The translations under genes and the position numbers were made by a program. From Rhodococcus rhodnii (GTDB lineage: Bacteria; Actinomycetota; Actinomycetes; Mycobacteriales; Pseudonocardiaceae), in NCBI GenBank assembly GCA_000720375.1, contig JOAA01000067.1, forward strand, positions 1 to 39,096: a stretch of DNA of 39,096 nucleotides, written 5' to 3'. This document shows, piece after piece, positions 1 to 6,766 of the stretch (its first letter is position 1; each line of letters opens with the position of its first letter). The notes under the pieces were generated by a model, which saw nothing but the letters and a program-made list of their open reading frames with translations, was not told the origin of the DNA and did not search any database.

Positions 1-147
1 GGCCATGTGGCACGCATCCTGACCAAACTCGGCTTCACCACACGCACCCAACTCGCCGCATGGGTCATCAACAACAAGAAAGCCGAGACCGGTGACGCCC
101 GCTCTCGTCTCGACGGCATCCTTAACGAGTGCCACTGTGTCGCCTGA
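1..147 (+). CDS. LuxR-family regulator, C-terminal end only
   Basis: An open frame enters from the left edge and stops at TGA 145-147, giving 48 residues. Its start, [20 protein letters not shown], matches the last two helices of a LuxR/NarL-type helix-turn-helix: the recognition helix, the KLGF turn and the TRTQLAAW helix. A short non-conserved tail follows. The HTH lies at the very C-terminus, as is usual in LuxR response regulators and in large ATP-binding LuxR proteins. Which of these it is cannot be told, because the N-terminal domain lies outside the window. It converges with the STAS gene, 79 bases away. Confidence 0.75.
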   Translation, partial: GHVARILTKLGFTTRTQLAAWVINNKKAETGDARSRLDGILNECHCVA

Positions 148-226
148 CCGGCACGGACGCCATTTTCGGCAAGCACAGGGCGAAGGTGGATCGGGACAGA
201 CGTGGCACTCGTTCCGACCGGGACGG

Positions 227-637
227 CTACACTCGACGACGCCGTCGTTTCAAGGCGTCTTCCAGCGTGTCGTGGACAGCGAGGATTTGCTCGAAGCCAG
301 TTGCCTGGAGAGGTTGTCGTGCCGCGCCGGTGCCCAGGACGACCCGGAAGTGCCGCTGGCGTCTCTTGGCGATCTCATGGGCGTGGATGAGGATCTTGAG
401 TCCGGTTACCCCGAAGAATGTGACGCCGGTGAGGTCGGCGATGACCAGCGATGAACTGCCATCCAGGACATCCATCACTGCTGTGGACAGGGCTGGCTCG
501 GTGGCCATGTCCACTTGTCCGGCAATGTGAACCACCGTCACGTCACCGTCCTGATCTGTCCAGGACAATAGCGGCGGCAACGCTTCGAAATCGCTGGCCA
601 ACAAAAGGCCCTCCCTCGGCACCGAAAACACATCCAT
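227..637 (-). CDS. STAS-domain anti-sigma factor antagonist
   Basis: The 136-residue protein is one STAS domain. The pattern is beta strands (VTVVHIAGQVDMAT), a helix, then VIADLTGVTFFGVTGLKIL around residues 65-83, then a closing helix. Family members bind an anti-sigma kinase and release a sigma factor, and are switched off by phosphorylation of a Ser/Thr just before the Gly of the D-S-(S/T)-G loop. Here the loop reads G-V-T-G: the phosphorylatable Thr is kept, but the usual Asp-Ser is Gly-Val. The start is the ATG at 637; no clear Shine-Dalgarno is seen. No kinase or sigma gene is adjacent, so the partner is unknown. The last residues are a basic KRRRRRV tail. Confidence 0.8.
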   Translation of the reverse strand: MDVFSVPREGLLLASDFEALPPLLSWTDQDGDVTVVHIAGQVDMATEPALSTAVMDVLDGSSSLVIADLTGVTFFGVTGLKILIHAHEIAKRRQRHFRVVLGTGAARQPLQATGFEQILAVHDTLEDALKRRRRRV

Positions 638-858
638 TCAGCGAATTACTGCGAAGGCGTGACGCTGGCTCGCGGGATGAAAAAGGGAGAAGCTGAACAC
701 CGAGAGTAGCGACCTCGACCGGCAATATCGTAGGTCACGAATGACTTGCGCCGCCTGTCAATTTACGTCATTGTCGATGTTGCGCCATTCACATTCACAT
801 TTCCCGTCGACGGAAGGGACTGCGGGGCCGGTGGTTGCGCTTGCCGAAAATGTCATCC

Positions 859-884
859 GACCGACCGCGTGCACGCGGTCGGTC
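859..884. repeat. 26-base perfect palindrome
   Basis: Bases 859-884 are a perfect uninterrupted palindrome centred on GTGCAC (core CCGACCGCGTGCACGCGGTC). It abuts the in-frame stop of the IS5-type fragment. With no loop it is a poor intrinsic terminator, so it may be a protein-binding site, or a by-product of rearrangement at a transposon end. Confidence 0.5.
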
Positions 885-960
885 AGCCGCGCTTGCGCGT
901 CGACGGCAACAACGGCTCCAGCACAGCCCATTGACCCTCGGTCAGATCTCCCCGCCCCAC
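883..960 (-). pseudogene. IS5-family transposase, N-terminal fragment
   Basis: Read on the minus strand from 960, the frame gives VGRGDLTEGQWAVLEPLLP, then STRKRG and a TGA at 885-883. This is the well-known N-terminus of IS5-family transposases of actinobacteria, in which the motif GDLTD.QWA.LEPLLP is followed by a Lys/Arg-Gly-Arg-Pro stretch. Here the codon after KRG is TGA and is followed by a Pro codon, so a CGA-to-TGA change may have killed the gene. No catalytic DDE part follows. It is a relic, not a functional gene. Confidence 0.65.
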
Positions 961-998
961 CCGATGATCATTCCAGGCCAAGATCCACTTTCAAACAC

Positions 999-1150
999 TA
1001 GTCCGGGCGGGACGGAATGGTGGTTGCCACCAAAGGACACCAGTGCCTGCTGGGTCACCGTCCGGGTCATGTTGAACGACACGTGCTTCATCGCCAACTC
1101 GGTGAACTTCCCCGTCCGCCACGAGCCCGTCACGACCAGTTCGTGAGCGC
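999..1150 (-). pseudogene. Possible IS21-type (IstA-like) transposase fragment
   Basis: On the minus strand the frame reads QALVSFGGNHHSVPPGL near 1049-999. This resembles the GNRYSVPPGL stretch of IstA-type transposases, downstream of the catalytic core. Upstream residues (HELVVTGSWRTGKFTEL) are not clearly homologous to anything I recognise, and no complete gene exists. The match ends at a CTAG tetramer (998-1001), close to where the IS5-type sequence begins. I am confident of the motif, less so of the family. Confidence 0.35.
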
Positions 1151-1394
1151 GGCGTTTCCGTGGCCGGGCGGGAAGTCCAGGTTGGCTCAACGGAACGTGC
1201 ACATCACCGTGCCGCAAAGCGCATCTCGCTGTGCTGGAGTGGTGGACACGTGGTGGTGGCTGCTGCATTTGGGTTAACCGGGCTGCTTGGTATCTCGTGA
1301 AGGGTTGACGGGAGGGGCGACTCTGCGCACTGTGGCCGACACGAACGGTTGATAGCGACAAGGTTGTCAGTCAGTCCGGGAGGCGATCGGGCAC

Positions 1395-4300
1395 ATGTCA
1401 CGCAGAAGATGGTTGGCAGCGACGGTGACCCTGGGGGTCGCGTGGGGCGTCGTCACCGCCCCGGCGGCGACAGCCCAGCCGCGGGCAGCCATCGAGGACT
1501 TAGCTCAGTTCGTGAATCCGTACATCGGGACCAAACCCGGGGGACCTGATCACGGCACCGGCGGCGGTGCGGGCAACACATTCCCTGGCGCGGTCGTGCC
1601 TTTCGGCATGGTCCAGTGGAGTCCGGACACCGTCACGCATCAACACGGTGGCTATTTCTACGACGACAATCGCATCAAGGGGTTCAGCCTGACGCACCTG
1701 TCCGGCGCCGGATGCAGTACTTACCAAGACATTCCGATCATGCCGTTCGTCGGCCAGGTGACCACTTCCCCGGCCACGGACCCCAACCGGTACATCGCGA
1801 AGTTCAACCGTGCCAACGAGACCGCGACACCGGGCCACTACGGTGTGGCCCTGGACTCCGGTGCGAAGGTCGATCTCACTGCCACGCAACGCACTGGCGT
1901 CGGGCGTCTGCGGTTTCCGGCTGGCCCCGTGGCGACCTTGCTGGTCAACACGTCCGGCTCGGTCGCGGGCACGGATGACGCCGAGACCATCATCGGTACG
2001 GACACCATCAGCGGCTGGGCGACGAGCGGCAAGTTCTGTGGCACGGACCACCGCTATCGCGTCTACTTCCACGCCCAGTTCGACCGGCCGTTCGAGTCCG
2101 TCGGCACGTGGAAGAACGGCAAAGTGACGCACGGGCAACGGGTCGAGCGCGGTGGCGCACCGCCCAAAGTGGAGCAAATCGTCCAGAAGACCGCCGAACA
2201 GCCGAAGGCGAAACCGATCACACTCGACACCACAGTGTCCGGGCCTGGCTCCGGCGGGTTCGTGACGTTCGACTCCTTCGAGTCGGACACTGTGAACGTC
2301 CGAGTTGGACTGTCGTTTGTGTCCATTGATGGCGCCAAAGGCAATCTCGCCGCCGAGAACGGCACCTTCGATGCACTCAAGGACGCCGCGCGGGCCGCAT
2401 GGAACGCCAAACTGAACCACATCCAGGTCAAGGGCGGCACTCCCGACGAGCGGACCACGTTCTACACCGCGCTCTACCATTCCTTGATCCAGCCGAACGT
2501 CTTCTCCGATGCTGACGGCAAGTACGCCGGATTCGACGGCCGGATCCACACAACCGACCGCCCTGTCTACACGAACTTCTCCGGCTGGGACGTCTACCGA
2601 TCGCAGTCGCAGCTGCTTGCCTTGCTGGCGCCCAAGGAAGCGTCGGACATCGCCCGGTCGATGATGCTCTACGCCGAGCAAGGGGGTGCCTGGGACCGCT
2701 GGACGGTCGCCAACGGCTACACCGGCGTGATGAACGGCGACCCGTACCACATCATCGTGTCGACCGCGTATGCCTTTGGTGCCAAGGATTTCGACGCGTC
2801 CAAGGCACTCCTTCTCATGCTGCGTGGCGCGACGCAGCCGACGCAGGGCTACATCGAACGCCCCGGGCTTGAGGACTACCAGAAGCTGGGTTACGTCCCG
2901 ATGGGCGCGCCGAACGTGTGGGGCCCGGCCGCCACCACTTTGGAATACACCAGCGCGGACTTCGCCATCGCCGAACTGGCCCGCAGGCTCGGCGACGGCG
3001 CGACCTGGAGCACGTTCATGAAACGCGCCCAGAACTGGCAGAACCTCTACAACCCGGACAACGGATATCTCAACCCGCGCAACAAGGACGGTTCGTTCAT
3101 GCAGCCGTTCAACCCGGCCAGCGGCGATGGCTGGGTCGAAGGCAATGGCGCGCAGTACGCCTGGATGGTCCCGTACAACCCGCGTGGCCTGTTCAACGCG
3201 ATGGGCGGGAACGCGACCGTCGTCAACCGGCTGGACACGTTCTTCAAGGAGCTCAACGCGGGGCCGAGCCGGCCGTTCGCCTTCATGGGCAACGAACCGA
3301 ACTCGCACGTCACCTGGCTCTACAACTATGCCGGAGCACCGGCGAAGACCCAGCAGATCACCCGCAAGGTGCTCACCGATCTGTACGGCCCACGGGAGAA
3401 CGGCCTGGTCGGCAACGACGACCTCGGGCAGCTGTCGTCCTGGTACGTCTGGGCCGCGATGGGGATGTACCCGATGATCCCCGGCCGAGCCGAGCTCGTC
3501 CTCAATGGACCGTTGTTCGAGGAGATCGTTGTGACCCGGCCGACCGGTGCCAAGCTCACCATCCGCGGCAAGGGAGCGGGTACGAAGTCACCCTATATCT
3601 CGGAGGTGCTGTTCAACGGCAGGCCGTCCACAAGGACATGGCTGCCTGAGTCCTTTGTGGAACAAGGTGGCGCGGTCGACTTCACCATGTCCGCGACTCC
3701 GTCGGCATGGGGCACGGGTCCCGGCGATGCGCCGCCGTCGTTCCGGGATGGCGAGGTCGGGCAGCGAGGGTACGTCTCACCGGCGAGGATCGTGCTTCCG
3801 GCCGGCACGAGCGGTTTCGTGGAGATCGGCGCCCAGGACTTCTCCGGTGACGGCGCACGGCTCACGTGGACCGCGCCGGGTCCGCCTGGTATCTCGGTGA
3901 TTCCCGGTGGCAGCGAGTTGATCGTGCCGCCTGGAGCGAAGGCGGGCAGATCGGTCGCCGTGCGGGTCGAACCCGGCACCCCGGACGCCACCTACCAAGT
4001 GGTTGTTCAATTCACCGGGCCACAGGGGCCGCTGAACAGTGCGACCCTGCAGATCCTGGTCGCACAGCCGGGAAGCCTGCGGACCGTCTACAACAATGTC
4101 GGGATATCACCGGACAACGCCATGTCCGTGGCGAACTTCGACAACGTCGGCTTCAGCTACTCGGCGAACGCGTTGACCAACGCCGGGCTCAAATCGGGCG
4201 GAACGGTCACAGTGGACGGTCTGACGCATACCTGGCCGGTCACGAACGTCGGTGAGCCTGACAACGTTATCGCAGGCGGGCAGACGGTGAACGTCCAGGC

Positions 4301-4643
4301 CCCGGCCGGGGCGACCAAACTGGCGTTTCTCGGCAGTGCGGCCAATGGGACTGCTTCGGGCACACTGACGATCACCTACACCGACGGATCAACGCAGCAG
4401 GCCCAGATCGGGTTCTCGGACTGGACGCTGGGCGGCGGCGGGCAACAGCCGTCGTTCGGCAACCGGATCGCGGTCACGTCGACCTACCGCAACTCGGTGA
4501 ACGGGTCGTCGCAGAACCTGAACACCTACGTCTTCGCCACCGCGCCTGTCGCACTCGATCCGTCCAAACAGGTCAGGAGCGTGACGCTGCCGTCCGCGGT
4601 GTCCGGTGGGGCGCTGCACGTGTTCACGGTCTCGGCCGGATAG
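1395..4643 (+). CDS. Secreted GH92 alpha-mannosidase with C-terminal accessory modules
   Basis: The 1082-residue protein starts with a signal peptide (RRR, hydrophobic stretch, cleavage likely after ATA near residue 27). The GH92 N-terminal beta-sandwich follows, with VNPYIGT (40-46), GGAGNTFPGA (about 57-66) and GFSLTHLSGAGC (96-107). The (alpha/alpha)6 catalytic half carries EGNGAQYAWMVPYN (about 582), NEPNSHVTWLYNYAG (about 633) and GNDDLGQLSSWY (from 673), which hold the acid and base residues of this calcium-dependent inverting exo-alpha-mannosidase family. From about 790 a NEW3-like beta-sandwich is followed by a roughly 190-residue C-terminal domain (YNNVGIS to HVFTVSAG) often found on actinobacterial secreted glycosidases. 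GGGAGG-like sequence precedes the ATG. It probably trims mannose from glycans or yeast/fungal mannan outside the cell. Linkage specificity cannot be read from sequence. Confidence 0.92.
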   Translation: MSRRRWLAATVTLGVAWGVVTAPAATAQPRAAIEDLAQFVNPYIGTKPGGPDHGTGGGAGNTFPGAVVPFGMVQWSPDTVTHQHGGYFYDDNRIKGFSLTHLSGAGCSTYQDIPIMPFVGQVTTSPATDPNRYIAKFNRANETATPGHYGVALDSGAKVDLTATQRTGVGRLRFPAGPVATLLVNTSGSVAGTDDAETIIGTDTISGWATSGKFCGTDHRYRVYFHAQFDRPFESVGTWKNGKVTHGQRVERGGAPPKVEQIVQKTAEQPKAKPITLDTTVSGPGSGGFVTFDSFESDTVNVRVGLSFVSIDGAKGNLAAENGTFDALKDAARAAWNAKLNHIQVKGGTPDERTTFYTALYHSLIQPNVFSDADGKYAGFDGRIHTTDRPVYTNFSGWDVYRSQSQLLALLAPKEASDIARSMMLYAEQGGAWDRWTVANGYTGVMNGDPYHIIVSTAYAFGAKDFDASKALLLMLRGATQPTQGYIERPGLEDYQKLGYVPMGAPNVWGPAATTLEYTSADFAIAELARRLGDGATWSTFMKRAQNWQNLYNPDNGYLNPRNKDGSFMQPFNPASGDGWVEGNGAQYAWMVPYNPRGLFNAMGGNATVVNRLDTFFKELNAGPSRPFAFMGNEPNSHVTWLYNYAGAPAKTQQITRKVLTDLYGPRENGLVGNDDLGQLSSWYVWAAMGMYPMIPGRAELVLNGPLFEEIVVTRPTGAKLTIRGKGAGTKSPYISEVLFNGRPSTRTWLPESFVEQGGAVDFTMSATPSAWGTGPGDAPPSFRDGEVGQRGYVSPARIVLPAGTSGFVEIGAQDFSGDGARLTWTAPGPPGISVIPGGSELIVPPGAKAGRSVAVRVEPGTPDATYQVVVQFTGPQGPLNSATLQILVAQPGSLRTVYNNVGISPDNAMSVANFDNVGFSYSANALTNAGLKSGGTVTVDGLTHTWPVTNVGEPDNVIAGGQTVNVQAPAGATKLAFLGSAANGTASGTLTITYTDGSTQQAQIGFSDWTLGGGGQQPSFGNRIAVTSTYRNSVNGSSQNLNTYVFATAPVALDPSKQVRSVTLPSAVSGGALHVFTVSAG

Positions 4644-4684
4644 TCCGAATGGTGTAACCAAAAGACTGATATTTGTATCGAGTC

Positions 4685-4718
4685 TCCCGCCTCGCGAGCT
4701 ATCTCGCGCGAGGCGGGA
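4685..4718 (+). terminator. Hairpin after the GH92 gene
   Basis: Perfect 12-base arms, TCCCGCCTCGCG (4685-4696) and its complement (4707-4718), flank a 10-base loop. The hairpin starts 41 bases after the GH92 stop and ends 13 bases before the ABC ATG. There is no long T tract, which is usual in high-GC actinobacteria. It could also shape the leader of the ABC gene. Confidence 0.6.
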
Positions 4719-4731
4719 TACCTTTGCCGGC

Positions 4732-5646
4732 ATGACCGGTAATGGGGGAGATGCGATCGTCGTCTCCGGTATCCGCAAGAGTTACGGTGACCTCACGGCC
4801 GTTGACGGAGTGTCGTTCACCGTGGCCGAGGGGGAGTTCTTCGGCATTCTGGGGCCGAACGGCGCAGGCAAGACGACCACACTGGAGATCGTCGAAGGGT
4901 TGCGCGAACCCGACGCGGGCAGCGTGACGCTACTCGGTGAGAACCCGTGGCCACGCAAAGTGCAATTGCTGCCGAGGATCGGTGTGCAGCTGCAGGCGTC
5001 GGCGTTCTTCGAGAAACTGACCGCACGCGAGCAGATCGAGACGTTCGCTTCGTTGTATGGCAACGAGCACAAGAATATCGACGAGATGCTCGAGGTGGTC
5101 GGCCTCACCGAGAAGGCGAACACCCGCGAGGACAAGCTTTCCGGCGGCCAACGGCAACGGTTGTCGATCGCGTGCGCGCTGGTGCACGACCCGGACATCG
5201 TCTTCCTCGACGAGCCGACCGCCGCGCTGGATCCACAGGCGCGGCGCAACCTCTGGGACGTGCTGCGCGAGATTCGCTCGCGTGGCAAGACGATCGTGTA
5301 CACCACGCACTACCTGGACGAGGCCGAGGTGCTCTGCGACCGGGTGGCGATCATGGACCACGGCAGGATCCTCGCGATGGACACGCCTGCGGCGCTGGTC
5401 CGTGGCCTGGACGCGCCCACCCACATCCGGCTGGAACATGGTGTGCTGCCAGTGGATGAGGTCCGTGGCTTCACCGGGGTCGACGACGTCAGCGACGACG
5501 GCGACATGTTGACGATCGCCACCCGCAAGCCCGCGCCGGTGCTCAGCGCGTTGGCCGAACGCGGAACCCTTGACGGGCTTCAGGTCCGTACGGCCACCCT
5601 CGAGGACGTGTTCCTCGACCTGACCGGACGGGAGTACCGGGCATGA
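4732..5646 (+). CDS. ABC exporter ATP-binding protein (DrrA-like)
   Basis: This 304-residue nucleotide-binding domain powers the membrane protein encoded just downstream. Walker A is GPNGAGKT (41-48), the signature LSGGQRQR (136-143), Walker B IVFLDEP (155-161), and the H-loop Thr-Thr-His ends at 193. The short C-terminal extension after about 220 (VDEVRGFTGVDDVSDDGDM to EDVFLDLTGREYRA) is typical of DrrA/CcmA-type drug and antibiotic exporters. The ATG at 4732 gives the normal N-terminus; an in-frame upstream ATG at 4606 lies inside the GH92 gene and is rejected. Its stop overlaps the start of a 27-codon ORF by ATGA, linking it to the permease. The substrate is unknown. Confidence 0.92.
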   Translation: MTGNGGDAIVVSGIRKSYGDLTAVDGVSFTVAEGEFFGILGPNGAGKTTTLEIVEGLREPDAGSVTLLGENPWPRKVQLLPRIGVQLQASAFFEKLTAREQIETFASLYGNEHKNIDEMLEVVGLTEKANTREDKLSGGQRQRLSIACALVHDPDIVFLDEPTAALDPQARRNLWDVLREIRSRGKTIVYTTHYLDEAEVLCDRVAIMDHGRILAMDTPAALVRGLDAPTHIRLEHGVLPVDEVRGFTGVDDVSDDGDMLTIATRKPAPVLSALAERGTLDGLQVRTATLEDVFLDLTGREYRA

Positions 5647-5726
5647 GCGAGCTTGCGAGCGAATCCATTCGACACAGGGTGCCGCGCTCATGCGACGTGA
5701 GCGACCACAGCGGGGGCAAAGCATGA
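5643..5726 (+). CDS. 27-codon relay ORF between the ABC genes
   Basis: A small ORF begins MSELASESIR and ends SDHSGGKA. Its ATG (5643) overlaps the stop of the ATPase gene as ATGA, and its TGA (5724-5726) overlaps the ATG of the permease (5723) as ATGA. Both junctions are therefore perfect 4-base stop/start overlaps, which would let ribosomes pass from gene to gene by re-initiation. The peptide has no hydrophobic segment and is not recognised as a functional family. It may act only as a translational bridge. The GAGCGAGCTTGCGAGCGAA stretch resembles a recurrent intergenic sequence of actinobacteria (recalled, not checked). Confidence 0.45.
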   Translation: MSELASESIRHRVPRSCDVSDHSGGKA

Positions 5727-6766
5727 GTGCTTTCAAGAGCCTTTCCATCGCGGGTGCGAAGGGTTTCATCCGGGACAAGGCCGCGGTCTTCTTCATCCTG
5801 TTGTTCCCGTTGATGTTCCTGGTCATCTTCGGTCTGCTGTTCCGGGACGCCGGAACGGACAAGATCAAGCTCGGCGTGGTCGGCAACGGCCCGGTCGTGC
5901 AGTCCCTCAACCAGGTCCCGGTCGTCGAGGTGCAGCGGTTCGACACCGAGGCCGCGGCTGTCGAGCAGGTGAAGTCCGGTGACCTGCCCGGTGCGGTGAT
6001 CGAGAACGGCACCGGTGTCCAGCTCCGGTTCGCCGCGAGCGACCAGAACCAGTCCGGGATCGTCAACGGCCTGGTCTCCAGCGTGGTCGACAAGGCCAAC
6101 ATCACCGCGACCGGCCAGCAGCCCCGGTTCACCTTCCAGTCCAGCCAGGTCGAGGACGATTCGCTCAGCCCGATCCAGTACCTGACACCGGGAATCCTGA
6201 GCTGGGCGGTGGCGTCGGCCGGTGTCTTCGGCGCGGCGATGACGTTCGTGCAGTGGCGCAAGAAGCAGGTGTTGCGGCGCCTCTGGCTGGCGCCGGTGTC
6301 GCCTGCGGCTGTGCTGATGTCCCGGGTCGGTGTGACGCTGGGTATCGCGGTCGCGCAGGCCGTGGTGTTCGTCGGCATCGCCAGCCTGCCGGTTTTCGGC
6401 CTGAAGCTCGCAGGCACGTGGTGGTTGTCGATCCCGGTCTTCCTGTTCGGCATGCTCGCGTTCTTCGCCATGGGCATGCTGATCGGCGCGTTCGCCAAGA
6501 CCGAGGAAGCGGCGAACGGCGCCGCGCAGATCGTGGTGCTGCCGATGGCGTTCCTGTCCGGCACCTTCTTCCCGATCGAGCGCGCACCCGGGTGGCTGCA
6601 GACCGTGTCGCAGATCTTCCCGTTGCGGCACATGAACACCGGTATCCAGGATTTCCTGGTCCGGGGCAAGGGAATCGAGGCGCTACTGGTGCCCAGTGCC
6701 GTCCTGATCGGTTTCACCCTGGTGATCGGGTTCATCGCGACCCGCGTGTTCCGTTGGGACAGCTAA
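5723..6766 (+). CDS. ABC-2 type permease (DrrB-like exporter subunit)
   Basis: The 347-residue membrane protein has an early transmembrane helix (AAVFFILLFPLMFLVIFGLLF, about residues 18-38), an external domain of about 130 residues, then five more helices from about 155 on (GILSWAVASAGVFGAAM; GIAVAQAVVFVGIASLPVFG; a FLFGMLAFFAMGMLIGAF segment; a segment around LPMAFLSGTFFP; and a last helix before the C-terminus RVFRWDS). This is the ABC-2 permease layout with the conserved P-M-x-F-L-S-G-x-F-F-P motif before the last helix. GGGGGC precedes the ATG at 5723. It works with the preceding ATPase as an exporter. Its last 84 bases overlap the convergent AfsR-like gene. Confidence 0.9.
   Translation: MSAFKSLSIAGAKGFIRDKAAVFFILLFPLMFLVIFGLLFRDAGTDKIKLGVVGNGPVVQSLNQVPVVEVQRFDTEAAAVEQVKSGDLPGAVIENGTGVQLRFAASDQNQSGIVNGLVSSVVDKANITATGQQPRFTFQSSQVEDDSLSPIQYLTPGILSWAVASAGVFGAAMTFVQWRKKQVLRRLWLAPVSPAAVLMSRVGVTLGIAVAQAVVFVGIASLPVFGLKLAGTWWLSIPVFLFGMLAFFAMGMLIGAFAKTEEAANGAAQIVVLPMAFLSGTFFPIERAPGWLQTVSQIFPLRHMNTGIQDFLVRGKGIEALLVPSAVLIGFTLVIGFIATRVFRWDS

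Larger units (their letters stand above)
638..1394. other. Gene-poor region with transposase relics
   Basis: I find no convincing intact gene in these 757 bases. Open frames exist on both strands but are short, overlapping and low in recognisable content. Two pieces of transposase coding sequence (IS5-type at 883-960 and a possible IS21-type fragment at about 999-1150), both on the minus strand, and a 26-base perfect palindrome (859-884) are visible. The last 100 or so bases should hold the promoter of the GH92 gene. The region reads as a decayed insertion site. Confidence 0.6.

Noticed and set aside
1500..3308. Long minus-strand open frame (about 600 codons) opposite the GH92 gene
   Set aside because: It is an antisense frame kept open by GC-rich third positions; its Arg/Val/Asp-rich translation matches no family, while the plus strand encodes a clear GH92 enzyme.
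4930..6735. About 600-codon minus-strand frame opposite the ABC genes
   Set aside because: The plus-strand frames carry ATPase and permease motifs; the antisense translation has none.
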